From Octadecabacter sp. B2R22 (GTDB lineage: Bacteria; Pseudomonadota; Alphaproteobacteria; Rhodobacterales; Rhodobacteraceae), in the NCBI RefSeq assembly GCF_018861045.1, contig NZ_JAHKQJ010000005.1, forward strand, positions 186,001 to 250,000: a DNA stretch of 64,000 nt, in the 5' to 3' direction. The notes beneath the pieces were generated by a model, which did no database searches, had not been told where the DNA came from, and saw nothing but the letters and a program-made list of their open reading frames with translations. Of this stretch, positions 19,312 to 27,688 are shown one piece after another (the stretch's first letter is position 1; every line of letters starts with the position of its first letter). A program made the translations under genes and the position numbers.

Positions 19312-20298
19312 TTAGTTTCGCAGTGTTTTCGAAGCTGCAATTGCATCCATAGTGCGGACCAGCTCAGTTGTTATGCCGGGCTCGGACAAGGCATGCCCGG
19401 CTTTTGCAATCATAGATAACCTGCTGACGGGCCATAATCGGGAAAGATCGTAAGCCGATTTCGGAGGGCAAATCATGTCAAATCGACCCTGCACGATAAC
19501 GGCCGGAATATGCGCGATCTTATCCATGTTTTTCAAGATTTGCTGGTCTTCACTTAGAAAGCAGCCGTTCACAAAATAATGGTTCTCCAGCCGCGAAAAT
19601 GCCCGTGCGAAATCCGAAGGCCCAGGCCCTCCAGCTCCATTACTTTCGATCGAGGCCAGCGCATTTTCCCACGCCGCCCAAGCACGAGCGTGGCGTGTTT
19701 CGTCAACTAAATCCCCAGAAAAGAGCCGGCGATGATAGGCGCCGATCATGTCGTGTCGCTCATTTTTTGGGATGAGAAATTCAAACTGTGCCCAAATTTC
19801 GGGCCAAAATGTACCGGCTCCGCCTTGATAGAACCAGTCGAGTTCCCTCTGCGTGCTGAGGAATACGCCGCGCAAAATCATATGAGTCACATGACTGGGG
19901 TGAGCTTGCGCATAAATCAAAGCAAGCGTAGCGCCCCAACTTCCGCCAAACACCAACCAGCGATCCACACCTAAAGTTTCTCGAATCAGTTCAATGTCAC
20001 CGACCAGATGCCAAGTCGTATTGTTTTCTACGCTGGCATGAGGACGTGAGCGCCCACATCCTCGTTGATCAAACAAAATGATTCGATAGTAACTGGGGTC
20101 GAAATAGCGACGCATCATTGGGCTACATCCACCGCCTGGACCGCCGTGAAATACGACAACGGGCTCGCCTTCTGGATTGCCGCATTGCTCCACATAAATG
20201 CGGTGCCCATCTCCGACATCCAACATCTGCTGGTCGAACGGGTTAAGTGCGGGGTAAAGATGCCCAACCGTGCTTTTTTGTCCTGAGACTTTATCCAT
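19312..20298 (-). CDS. pip: Prolyl iminopeptidase (alpha/beta hydrolase, S33)
   Basis: 328 aa cytoplasmic enzyme releasing N-terminal proline from peptides. Oxyanion motif HGGPGGGCSP, nucleophile elbow GGSWGATLAL, catalytic Asp in GRFDMICP and His in KAGHALSEPG are visible. Start MDKVSGQK at 20298 is chosen; a frame reaching 20484 would run through the divergent ubiG start and is not family-like. Directly upstream of the peptide-type importer, a sensible pairing of uptake and peptide breakdown. Confidence 0.93.
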   Translation of the reverse strand: MDKVSGQKSTVGHLYPALNPFDQQMLDVGDGHRIYVEQCGNPEGEPVVVFHGGPGGGCSPMMRRYFDPSYYRIILFDQRGCGRSRPHASVENNTTWHLVGDIELIRETLGVDRWLVFGGSWGATLALIYAQAHPSHVTHMILRGVFLSTQRELDWFYQGGAGTFWPEIWAQFEFLIPKNERHDMIGAYHRRLFSGDLVDETRHARAWAAWENALASIESNGAGGPGPSDFARAFSRLENHYFVNGCFLSEDQQILKNMDKIAHIPAVIVQGRFDMICPPKSAYDLSRLWPVSRLSMIAKAGHALSEPGITTELVRTMDAIAASKTLRN

Positions 20299-20380
20299 TC
20301 TCAAACTATATAGTGCGTCACGATAGATGCCCAGAAGCCTACCGCGCCGATTTGGCGTGCCGCACCAGTCAGGAGCCAAA

Positions 20381-21127
20381 ATGTCTGCCGCCCAAACGAC
20401 CGTAGACCCGAAAGAGATCGCCAAGTTCGAAGCAATGGCCGCGGACTGGTGGGATTTGGAAGGAAAGTTCAAACCGCTCCACATGCTGAATCCAACACGA
20501 TTGGATTACATCACGCGCCAGATCGCCTCTGAGTATGATCGAGATCTCAGTGCCGATGCGCCGTTTGACGGACTTCGAATTCTCGACATTGGTTGTGGCG
20601 GCGGATTGCTGTGCGAACCGATGGCGCGGTTGGGGGCTACAATCGTTGGGGCTGATGCCGCGGCGGGAAATATCCCTGTCGCGCAAGTTCACGCGGAACA
20701 GTCAGGACTTAAGATAGATTACCGCCATACCACCGCCGAGGACATGGCCGCCGCCGGTGAGCAGTTTGATGTGGTTTTGAATATGGAAGTCGTCGAACAT
20801 GTCGCCGACCCTCTTTCATATCTAACCGCCTGTCATGATTTGCTAAAGCCAAACGGATTGCACATCTGCTCAACCATCAACCGCAATCCAAAGAGTTTTG
20901 GCATGGCGATCATTGGCGCCGAATTCATTATGCGTTGGCTTCCTAAAGGCACACATGAATGGAACAAGTTCATTACACCGGATGAGCTGTTTGGCCTCTT
21001 GCAACAAGCGGGCCTAACGCCCGTCGATCGAAAAGGATTCAAGTTCGACTTTCTAGGATGGAGCTGGTCAATTTCCGACACCGATCTGTCAGTGAACTAT
21101 GTAACGGCGTCTGTGAAACCCGCGTAG
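20381..21127 (+). CDS. ubiG: Ubiquinone biosynthesis O-methyltransferase UbiG
   Basis: Performs the two O-methylations of ubiquinone synthesis using S-adenosylmethionine. 248 aa. Typical N-terminus ([22 protein letters not shown]) and SAM site [18 protein letters not shown]. The ATG at 20381 follows AGGAG by 6 bases; the earlier in-frame ATG at 20327 lacks a ribosome site. Its stop lies 2 bp from the convergent marR-type gene. Confidence 0.96.
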   Translation: MSAAQTTVDPKEIAKFEAMAADWWDLEGKFKPLHMLNPTRLDYITRQIASEYDRDLSADAPFDGLRILDIGCGGGLLCEPMARLGATIVGADAAAGNIPVAQVHAEQSGLKIDYRHTTAEDMAAAGEQFDVVLNMEVVEHVADPLSYLTACHDLLKPNGLHICSTINRNPKSFGMAIIGAEFIMRWLPKGTHEWNKFITPDELFGLLQQAGLTPVDRKGFKFDFLGWSWSISDTDLSVNYVTASVKPA

Positions 21128-21129
21128 GG

Positions 21130-21579
21130 TCAGCCGTTCTCTTTCTCATCCAAGCTCAACCTCAGCTCTCTGAGGACAGCCAAGGCAGGGCGTACTTTTT
21201 CGTCCGTTACTCTTTCGACGGCTTCAGCAATAACGGGAGCGATTGCCGCGATCGCCTGATCGCGGGCGGCACGTCCTGTATTGCTGATCGTGACTAGCTT
21301 TCTGCGGGCATCATCCCAATCCGGTCGGATATGAATGAACCCTGACACTTCGAGCTTGCGCAATGTGTTGGTCATTGCGCCCCGTGTAAGGTGAAATGTC
21401 TCTGCGAGTTGAGCTGGTGTCTTTTCCGACTTCGAACGCGCCAAATGGTTCAGAACAGAAAAATGTGACAACTCCATTCCTTTAGGCAAGGCGCGCGTCA
21501 TGTTGTTGCGCACCAATTGGTCAACAGTCAGGATCTCGCTAAAAAGAGCGACTGCTAGGCTGTCAGATTGAGTACTCAT
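21130..21579 (-). CDS. MarR-family transcriptional regulator
   Basis: 149 aa, winged helix-turn-helix repressor fold. Visible: dimer helix, recognition region KTPAQLAETFHLTRGAMTNTLRKLE, and the wing (GFIHIRPDWDDARRKLVTISNTG). It starts 5 bp after the nitrilase-family gene, without a clear ribosome site, so it probably depends on coupling. Ligand and targets unknown; it might control its own comF-grxC-nitrilase operon. Confidence 0.9.
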   Translation of the reverse strand: MSTQSDSLAVALFSEILTVDQLVRNNMTRALPKGMELSHFSVLNHLARSKSEKTPAQLAETFHLTRGAMTNTLRKLEVSGFIHIRPDWDDARRKLVTISNTGRAARDQAIAAIAPVIAEAVERVTDEKVRPALAVLRELRLSLDEKENG

Positions 21580-21584
21580 TTGGT

Positions 21585-22412
21585 TTACGGACCACTAAAC
21601 TCTCTGTCGTGTAACAACGCGGGAATGCGCTCGCGCGACCTTGGCACGTCCGACAGCGTAAAATCAACGAGAGTCACACCAGGTGCGACACCAGCGTCAA
21701 CCAAGACCTCACCCCACGGTGAAACAACTAACGAGTGCCCGTATGTTGTGCGTTGCTTACCAATTTGCGCAGCGTGTGTTCCTGTTTGGGCGGCAGCAAT
21801 GACGAAACAGCCTGTCTCAATGGCGCGCGCACGAAGCAACGGTTCCCAGTGAGCCACGCCAGTAACAGGTGAAAACGCGGCCGGTACGAGCAGGATATCA
21901 GCGCCAGCCTTGGCTAAGGCGCGATGTAAATATGGGAACCGTAGATCATAGCAAATCGTCAAACCGACCTTGGCAGTGCCGATATCAGCAACGACAGCTT
22001 GATTCCCGGGGGCATAGCCAGACGATTCCGCGTAAGTTTCGGTTTCATTCACTTGCACATCAAACATATGAATTTTGTCGTATGTGGCGGTTATCTTTCC
22101 ATCCGGTGCGATCAAGAATGATCGATTCACAAAACGATCCCCGTCGCCTCCCTTCAAGGCCAACGAACCGATCGACAACCAAATTCCGTGTTCCTTGGCT
22201 GACGTTTGTAAGCCGCTCAATGATGGATCGTCTTCTTGATAGGATAAGACGGACGCTTGATGCTTGCGATCAAGGCTGACGCAGTTTGTCACTTCGGGCG
22301 TACAGATGAACTCGGCGCCCTGACTGACCGCATCCGCAATCATGCCCTGCACCATCGCGAGGTTTTCTGCCGGATCGTCAGACGACGTCAGTTGGAGGAT
22401 GGCAACCTTCAC
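21585..22412 (-). CDS. Carbon-nitrogen hydrolase, Nit/omega-amidase family
   Basis: 275 aa nitrilase-superfamily enzyme. The Glu-Lys-Cys triad is visible: E in CTPEVTNC, K in TYDKIHMFDV, C in LTICYDLRFP. Closest layout is the Nit1/Nit2-type (deaminated glutathione amidase or omega-amidase), and the downstream glutaredoxin partner gene makes a thiol/glutathione repair role attractive, but the substrate is inference. Its start overlaps the grxC stop by 4 bp. Confidence 0.9.
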   Translation of the reverse strand: MKVAILQLTSSDDPAENLAMVQGMIADAVSQGAEFICTPEVTNCVSLDRKHQASVLSYQEDDPSLSGLQTSAKEHGIWLSIGSLALKGGDGDRFVNRSFLIAPDGKITATYDKIHMFDVQVNETETYAESSGYAPGNQAVVADIGTAKVGLTICYDLRFPYLHRALAKAGADILLVPAAFSPVTGVAHWEPLLRARAIETGCFVIAAAQTGTHAAQIGKQRTTYGHSLVVSPWGEVLVDAGVAPGVTLVDFTLSDVPRSRERIPALLHDREFSGP

Positions 22413-22666
22413 CCGTTCAGCAGAGCATCAAGTTTGCCGGCGCGTTCCAAAGCCTGCAATTCCGCATTGCCGCCGATGTGTGCCCCATCAATGAAAACTT
22501 GGGGTACGGTACGGCCGCCGTTCGCCCGTTGAGTCATTTCCGCGCGCCTTGATGGATCGGCCATGACGTCCACATCGGAATAGCTAACACCTTTGGAATC
22601 AAGCAACCGCTTGGTCGCATGACAAAAGCCGCAAATCGGAGTGGTATAAAGTTCAACAGTTGCCAT
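22409..22666 (-). CDS. grxC: Glutaredoxin 3
   Basis: 85 aa, a single thioredoxin-fold domain. Active site CGFC (residues 12-15 in TTPICGFCHATKRLL), cis-Pro loop RTVPQVFIDG and GGNAEL glutathione-binding end. Reduces protein and mixed disulfides with glutathione. The active site has Phe where GrxC usually has Tyr or Pro-Tyr, common in alphaproteobacteria. Co-directional with comF, 31 bp upstream. Confidence 0.95.
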   Translation of the reverse strand: MATVELYTTPICGFCHATKRLLDSKGVSYSDVDVMADPSRRAEMTQRANGGRTVPQVFIDGAHIGGNAELQALERAGKLDALLNG

Positions 22667-22697
22667 CAGGGACGTCCTTTTATCGGTTTCTTCCTAT

Positions 22698-23417
22698 CTA
22701 AGCGTCCTTGACCACGCGTGCCAGTGCTAGCACCTGAACATCTTTGGCTCCGGCTGCAAAACAAGCTTCTGTTGCAGCAGCGAAGGTTGCACCAGACGTC
22801 ATGACGTCATCAATTAGAAGAATTCGTCGCCCACACAACGCCGTGCGACGTTTTGGGTGCGCCTGAATAGCGCCCTCTAAGGCGGCAAACCTTTCGTCTC
22901 GATTGTGCCCTTCAAGCGGCGCGGTTTTCTTGTTTCGGACAAGAGCATCTGGAATGCAGTCCATCGGACCGATCTGCGCGAGGTACTGTGCGAGCAAAGC
23001 CGCTTGGTTGAACTTTCGTCGTAAGAGCCGAAAGCGGTGAAGCGGAACGGGGATGATCAATGTATCGGGCGCACAAATCTCGTCCGCCTTTCGCGCGAGC
23101 CATGGTGCCACGGCTCGAGCAAGTTCTGTCCTATCCCCATGTTTCAGTGACAAAATCAACCGCCGCGCCTTGTCTCTATATACCAGGACAGCGCGCCCTT
23201 TGGTCCATGGTCTAGCGACAACCATGCAGTCGTCACACAGCAACCCGTCCACAGACGCATCATCCCCGGGCAATGGGGCGCCACAGGCATCACAACACAG
23301 CCCATCGATGAAGGGCGTATCAGCCCAACAAGACCCACATAGGGCGAAATCAATCTCGGTACGATCATCGCACATGACGCATTGAGGCGGGTAAAGAAGT
23401 TTGATGAGGCTTTGCAT
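22698..23417 (-). CDS. ComF-family protein with phosphoribosyltransferase domain
   Basis: 239 aa. N-terminal double zinc-ribbon (CVMCDDRTEIDFALCGSC, then CCDACGAP and LLCDDC) and C-terminal PRTase fold with ILLIDDVMTSGAT as PRPP loop. ComF proteins are linked to DNA uptake in competent bacteria; the actual reaction is unproven. First gene of comF-grxC-nitrilase-marR, only 28 bp from the divergent methyltransferase start. Confidence 0.92.
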   Translation of the reverse strand: MQSLIKLLYPPQCVMCDDRTEIDFALCGSCWADTPFIDGLCCDACGAPLPGDDASVDGLLCDDCMVVARPWTKGRAVLVYRDKARRLILSLKHGDRTELARAVAPWLARKADEICAPDTLIIPVPLHRFRLLRRKFNQAALLAQYLAQIGPMDCIPDALVRNKKTAPLEGHNRDERFAALEGAIQAHPKRRTALCGRRILLIDDVMTSGATFAAATEACFAAGAKDVQVLALARVVKDA

Positions 23418-23445
23418 TCCTGCCGCTTTCTCCTAGATCAAAACC

Positions 23446-24267
23446 ATGACAACGCCGCCCAAACTCACCGACCGATCAGCCCTGACCCGCAACCGCGGAC
23501 GTGCTGACGCCATGTTTCTTCAAGCGGCAGCCGCCGATGATGTCCAAGAGAGACTGCAAGAGGTTAACAGAACCTTTACAACACCCGCGGTCGTGACAGG
23601 ATTTCCGGCGACTTGGGCAGAATGGATGCCCAGCGCCAAAGTGGTTGAAGATACTGAAACGCTCGATCTTGAAGAAGGGGCCCATGATCTCGTGGTCCAT
23701 GCACTGTCGCTGCATTGGGCTGACGACCCCATTGGCCAATTGGTTCAGTGTAGGCGCGCACTGCGTCCAGATGGGCTGTTTATTGCGACGCTATTTTCCG
23801 GCCAAACGCTTCATGAGCTGCGGTCCGTGCTGGCCGAAGCCGAAGTTGCTCAGACGGGTGGACTGTCACCACGGGTTTTACCAATGGCCGAGGTTCGCGA
23901 CCTCGGAGGCATCTTGCAGCGCGCTGGCTTTGCATTGCCCGTCGCCGATATCCTGCCTTTGACCGTCACATACGACACGCCGATCCATTTAATGCGAGAC
24001 TTGCGCGCAATGGGCGAAAGCAATGCGATGGCCGCTCGGCAGAAGACGCCGACACGTCGTACGATCTTCGCTCAAGCAATGGAACGCTATGCTGACGCGT
24101 TTGCGATGGAGGATGGCCGTATCCCCGCAACATTCGAGTTTACAACGCTTACCGGTTGGGCGCCGTCCGAAAGCCAGCCGAAACCCTTGCGCCCAGGCTC
24201 CGCAACGACGCGTCTATCTGACGCGTTGGGAACGGTAGAGACCCCCCTAGATCGATCCGATGAATAA
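23446..24267 (+). CDS. SAM-dependent methyltransferase, BioC/NDUFAF5-like
   Basis: 273 aa. The second half of a class I methyltransferase is clear (HDLVVHALSLHWADDP, LRPDGLFIATLFSG), but motif I, usually a Gly-rich DxGxGxG, is not recognisable around TTPAVVTGFPATWAE. This matches the BioC-like group near NDUFAF5, where the glycine motif is degenerate. Substrate unknown. hemH follows 56 bp downstream; mitochondrial NDUFAF5 relatives assist complex I, so a respiratory role is possible but inferred. Confidence 0.8.
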   Translation: MTTPPKLTDRSALTRNRGRADAMFLQAAAADDVQERLQEVNRTFTTPAVVTGFPATWAEWMPSAKVVEDTETLDLEEGAHDLVVHALSLHWADDPIGQLVQCRRALRPDGLFIATLFSGQTLHELRSVLAEAEVAQTGGLSPRVLPMAEVRDLGGILQRAGFALPVADILPLTVTYDTPIHLMRDLRAMGESNAMAARQKTPTRRTIFAQAMERYADAFAMEDGRIPATFEFTTLTGWAPSESQPKPLRPGSATTRLSDALGTVETPLDRSDE

Positions 24268-24323
24268 ACGTATCTATAAACACCGCGTCGCACGTCGTGG
24301 CCAATTCGAAGAAGAGTAGCCCT

Positions 24324-25376
24324 ATGTCCAACCAGAACCAACAATGCCCGATGCATGCCCCTGCTGACCACCCCGAGGTCAAACCCGCCAAAGTCGGTGT
24401 TTTGCTTGCCAACCTCGGTACACCTGACGGCACAGATTACTGGAACATGCGCCGCTACCTCGGAGAATTCCTGAGCGACAAGCGGGTTGTCGATTACCCG
24501 TCTTGGAAATGGCAGCCGTTACTTCAATTGATCATCCTGACGAAGCGGCCCTTTTCTAGCGGTGCGGCCTACAAAAGCATTTGGAACACTGATGCTGATG
24601 AAAGCCCGTTGCTGACGATCACCAAACAGCAGACAGCCGCGATGAAAGCCCGTTTGGCTGAAATCTACGGTGACGACGTCGTTGTGGATTTCTGCATGCG
24701 GTACGGCAATCCGTCGACAAAATCCAAAGTGCAGGACCTCATTGCGCAGGGCTGCCAAAAGATCCTCTTCTTCCCGCTGTACCCACATTATGCTGGTGCG
24801 ACTTCGGCTTCGGCGAACGATCAATTTTTTCGCGCGCTGATGAAAGAGAAGTGGCAGCCGACCGTTCGTGTCGTTGACCCGTATTTCGAAGAGCCTGCCT
24901 ACATAGAGGCCCTCGCGCAATCCATCGAGACCGCCTACGCAGCAGCGGAAAAGAAACCCGAAATTCTCGTCTGTTCCTATCACGGCGTTCCGCAGCGCTA
25001 CTTGATGGAGGGCGACCCCTACCACTGCCAGTGCCAGAAAACGACGCGGCTGCTGAAAGAACGGCTTGGCTGGGATGACACGCAAATCGTGACCACATTC
25101 CAAAGCCGGTTTGGCCCTGAAGAATGGTTGCAGCCTTATACAGTTGAAGAAGTTGCACGCCTTGCCGAAGCTGGCAAAAAAAACATCGCTGTTTGTGCAC
25201 CTGCGTTTTCAGCTGACTGCATTGAGACCCTGGAAGAGATCAACGAAGAGATCAAAGAGAGTTTTGAGGAAGCTGGCGGCGAACACTTTACCTATATTCC
25301 TTGTCTGAACGATGATGCAGCCCACATGGATGCATTGGCAGGTATCGTTGAAAAGAACCTTGGTGGTTGGCTGTAG
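24324..25376 (+). CDS. hemH: Ferrochelatase
   Basis: Inserts Fe2+ into protoporphyrin IX, last step of haem synthesis. 350 aa. Catalytic His220 in CSYHGVP and Glu in DCIETLEEINEE are visible. Nine cysteines are present (8, 124, 144, 217, 235, 237, 291, 299, 327); the close pair HCQC at 235-237 suits the [2Fe-2S] cluster known in some alphaproteobacterial ferrochelatases, but ligand identity is inference. Start at 24324 after GAAGAAGAG; an upstream ATG (24297) lacks a site. Confidence 0.96.
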   Translation: MSNQNQQCPMHAPADHPEVKPAKVGVLLANLGTPDGTDYWNMRRYLGEFLSDKRVVDYPSWKWQPLLQLIILTKRPFSSGAAYKSIWNTDADESPLLTITKQQTAAMKARLAEIYGDDVVVDFCMRYGNPSTKSKVQDLIAQGCQKILFFPLYPHYAGATSASANDQFFRALMKEKWQPTVRVVDPYFEEPAYIEALAQSIETAYAAAEKKPEILVCSYHGVPQRYLMEGDPYHCQCQKTTRLLKERLGWDDTQIVTTFQSRFGPEEWLQPYTVEEVARLAEAGKKNIAVCAPAFSADCIETLEEINEEIKESFEEAGGEHFTYIPCLNDDAAHMDALAGIVEKNLGGWL

Positions 25377-25403
25377 TACCCAGCACCGAACCTAGAAAGT
25401 AAA

Positions 25404-25430
25404 AAGGCCGCTCCAATATGGAGCGGCCTT
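25404..25430. terminator. Bidirectional intrinsic terminator
   Basis: AAGGCCGCTCCA-ATA-TGGAGCGGCCTT, twelve perfect pairs between the convergent hemH and the 63-aa gene. The T-run is better on the minus strand (TTTTT) than on the plus. Confidence 0.9.
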
Positions 25431-25458
25431 CTTAATTAGTAATGCTTAGAAGCTAGGC

Positions 25459-25650
25459 TTAGTCAGCCAGAGCAACAGCAATCAAAGCAACCAGGATCAG
25501 TGGAACGATCAGACCAGCGCCAGAAGAAGAAGAAGCTGTTTCTTCCATTACGACAACAGGTGCCATTTCCATTACTGGCTCAGACATGTTGCCTGCGAAA
25601 GCAGTAGAAGCGGCGCCAGCGAATGCAGCAGCAAGTGCGAATTTTTTCAT
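25459..25650 (-). CDS. Exported small protein with C-terminal membrane helix, 63 aa
   Basis: Start MKKFALAAAF with a Sec signal peptide cleaved after AFA (about residue 19). The mature part has a short Met/Val/Glu stretch, a TASSSSGAG hinge and a hydrophobic helix (LIVPLILVALIAVAL) ending in Asp. A ribosome site (AGAAC-type, weak) precedes 25650; a longer frame to 25707 is unlikely. Similar tiny proteins occur in other Rhodobacteraceae as far as I recall; function unknown. Own terminator. Confidence 0.75.
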   Translation of the reverse strand: MKKFALAAAFAGAASTAFAGNMSEPVMEMAPVVVMEETASSSSGAGLIVPLILVALIAVALAD

Positions 25651-25799
25651 TTTAGTTCTCCAAGTTATTGCCCACGGCAAAATAATTGAGGTGTAAGCCA
25701 TGGGCACCCAAGACTTCCCTCTAGACTCCCCAAACCATGAAAATGATCAGAATGCAAAGGCATTAGTCGTGCCATGGCCAACACTTCGACAAAATGTCG

Positions 25800-26393
25800 T
25801 CAAATCAGCAACACTTGTGTACCCACATTGGTCATCCCAAATAGCTCGGCGATGTGCTCATTGAACAAGCCGATACACCCGTTGGACGAACGACGGCCAA
25901 TTTTGCGCGTGTCGTGCGTGCCGTGGATACGGTAATACGTCCAAGACAGGTAAAGCGCGTGAGTGCCCAATGGATTGTCTGGACCCGGACCTACAAACGC
26001 CGGCCATTCTGGATTCCGTGCGATCATTGATGGCGTCGGGCGCCAGCTTGGACCCTCAACTTTACGCACAACTGACGTACGACCGGTCCGCGTTAGATCG
26101 GCCGTCAATGGAACACTTGTTGGGTATAGCTTGTAGACCGACTGATCGGCGTTCCAAAAATGAAGCGCCCGTGATTGGATATCCACGAGAATTGCGCCGT
26201 TGTTCAGGTTGGTAAAGTAAGGGCGCCAATCAAGCGTCCGAAAGCTGGATATATTCCGCGAGATCGATTGAGAGATATCGTTTTCAATTTCTGTCGAGTT
26301 TTCGGTCTGCGCTGCAGCGCCTGTGCCCAAAGCTGCAGCTGAAGTGGCAAGAAACCCACGACGGCTCAAGTTCTTGAATGTCGAATCAGTCAT
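25800..26393 (-). CDS. L,D-transpeptidase (YkuD), Tat-exported
   Basis: 197 aa. Twin-arginine signal SRRGFLATS at residues 9-17. YkuD catalytic motif is intact: HGTHDTRKIGRRSSNGCIGL, with Cys as nucleophile. It would form 3-3 crosslinks in peptidoglycan or attach proteins to it. Start MTDSTFKNL at 26393 rather than 15 bases further upstream, as it sets the signal correctly. Divergent from the CAP-domain lipoprotein. Confidence 0.9.
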   Translation of the reverse strand: MTDSTFKNLSRRGFLATSAAALGTGAAAQTENSTEIENDISQSISRNISSFRTLDWRPYFTNLNNGAILVDIQSRALHFWNADQSVYKLYPTSVPLTADLTRTGRTSVVRKVEGPSWRPTPSMIARNPEWPAFVGPGPDNPLGTHALYLSWTYYRIHGTHDTRKIGRRSSNGCIGLFNEHIAELFGMTNVGTQVLLI

Positions 26394-26556
26394 CGGATGG
26401 GCTCCCACCGGTTACGTCTGCGTTAAGTGCTCTATTATGGCGCATTTACCGCGCTCGCAAATAAAACTGAGGGCTTTTCAGCGCCTTCACGCTGATGTGG
26501 GTTTGAAACGCAACGCTTGTCGGGGTATGGGATTCTAAATTGATAAGGGTTCTTAC

Positions 26557-27114
26557 ATGCATCGCCGTTCTTTTCTTTTGGGTGTTCTAGCAACTGGCTT
26601 AGCCGCTTGTGGGGCTCCACAGGCCTCAGTTGGCCCCGATGGTTTGCCTTTGCCGCAGGTCTACCGGATCGGAGCGCAAGATGCTGACAACATCCAATTT
26701 CGCATGCTCGACAGCCTGAATGCCTTGCGTCAAGCGTCTGGCGCGGGGGCAGTTCAGCTCAATTCGCAATTGAACGCTGCCGCGGCCACACATTCACGCG
26801 ACATGTCCGTACAAAACCGCCCATGGCACTTTGGCTCTGACGGGTCTTCACCGCTCGATCGGTTGCGTCGCGTGGGATACGGCGGTTCGCTCACGGGTGA
26901 AACAATCTCCGAGACCTATGAGACAGAACTCGAAACTCTCGCAGCTTGGATGCGTGAACCCAACACACGTGCTGTATTGCTAGAAGCAGACGCTACAGAA
27001 ATGGGTTTTGCGTGGTTCCAAGAAGGCAATGGTAAGATTTGGTGGACGTTGGTTCTCGCTGACGGGACAACACGCGGTGTTGTCGCACAGGCAAACCCCG
27101 TTCCCCTTCAGTAG
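26557..27114 (+). CDS. CAP/SCP-domain lipoprotein
   Basis: 185 aa. Lipobox LAAC with lipidated Cys18. The CAP fold is indicated by DSLNALRQASGAGAVQLN, a His in AAATHSRDMSVQNRPWHFG and TGETISETYE. Bacterial CAP proteins are secreted and often envelope-linked; biochemical activity is mostly unknown. Flanked by two L,D-transpeptidase genes, one divergent and one convergent (3 bp between stops), which suggests a cell-wall theme. Confidence 0.88.
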   Translation: MHRRSFLLGVLATGLAACGAPQASVGPDGLPLPQVYRIGAQDADNIQFRMLDSLNALRQASGAGAVQLNSQLNAAAATHSRDMSVQNRPWHFGSDGSSPLDRLRRVGYGGSLTGETISETYETELETLAAWMREPNTRAVLLEADATEMGFAWFQEGNGKIWWTLVLADGTTRGVVAQANPVPLQ

Positions 27115-27117
27115 TAG

Positions 27118-27609
27118 CTACGCATACAAGAAGATCGGCGTCCCGACATTTACCATCGCGTAGATATCTTCCATCTCACGATCCCGAACTGCAATGCAGC
27201 CCGCTGTCCAATCCTCTTCGCCACGCGCAGGACGCGGTGTGCCGTGAATGAAAATATCGCCCCCGGGGGATTTGCCTTGGGCGCGAGCGCGCGCTCGATC
27301 TTCAGCATTCGGGTACGATATCCCGATAGACAGATAAAAGTTGCTGTTGGGGTTCTTACGGTCGATGAAGTAGGCTCCTTCCGGTGTGCGGCCATCCCCC
27401 TCAACTGACTTGTGACCGACCGGCGCAAACCCGAGCTCGAACTTATAGTCTTTGAGGACTTCATTTCCGTGCATCAGGAACATCTGACGACGCGCTTTCT
27501 GAACAACAACGCTTGTAACCGGCGGCCCAGTATAAACACGAAACTTGTTCGAGCAGGCTGTCAGCGCAAACAATGCGGCGACACTACAGAAGGTACGACG
27601 GTTCATCAT
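27118..27609 (-). CDS. L,D-transpeptidase lipoprotein (YkuD)
   Basis: 163 aa. Lipobox LTAC with Cys19. YkuD motif: HGTPRPARGEEDWTAGCIAV, with Cys as nucleophile. Short form resembling ErfK/YafK-like proteins that crosslink or trim peptidoglycan. Its start carries two consecutive ATG codons (27609 and 27606). Confidence 0.88.
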   Translation of the reverse strand: MMNRRTFCSVAALFALTACSNKFRVYTGPPVTSVVVQKARRQMFLMHGNEVLKDYKFELGFAPVGHKSVEGDGRTPEGAYFIDRKNPNSNFYLSIGISYPNAEDRARARAQGKSPGGDIFIHGTPRPARGEEDWTAGCIAVRDREMEDIYAMVNVGTPIFLYA

Positions 27610-27688
27610 TAATACTGCCTCAAAGATTATTTTTTGAATAGTTAACGCAAACTGGCAGAATTTTCTAGGTATTCATAAGTCCAGGACG

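Noticed and set aside
20306-20315. Shared -10 box ACTATATAGT between pip and ubiG
   Set aside because: Palindromic TATA-like, but no -35 at the right distance on either strand.
24260-24319. 20-codon frame MNKRIYKHRV... before hemH
   Set aside because: Overlaps the methyltransferase stop, has no ribosome site of note and I cannot show conservation; may be a leader peptide but not supported.
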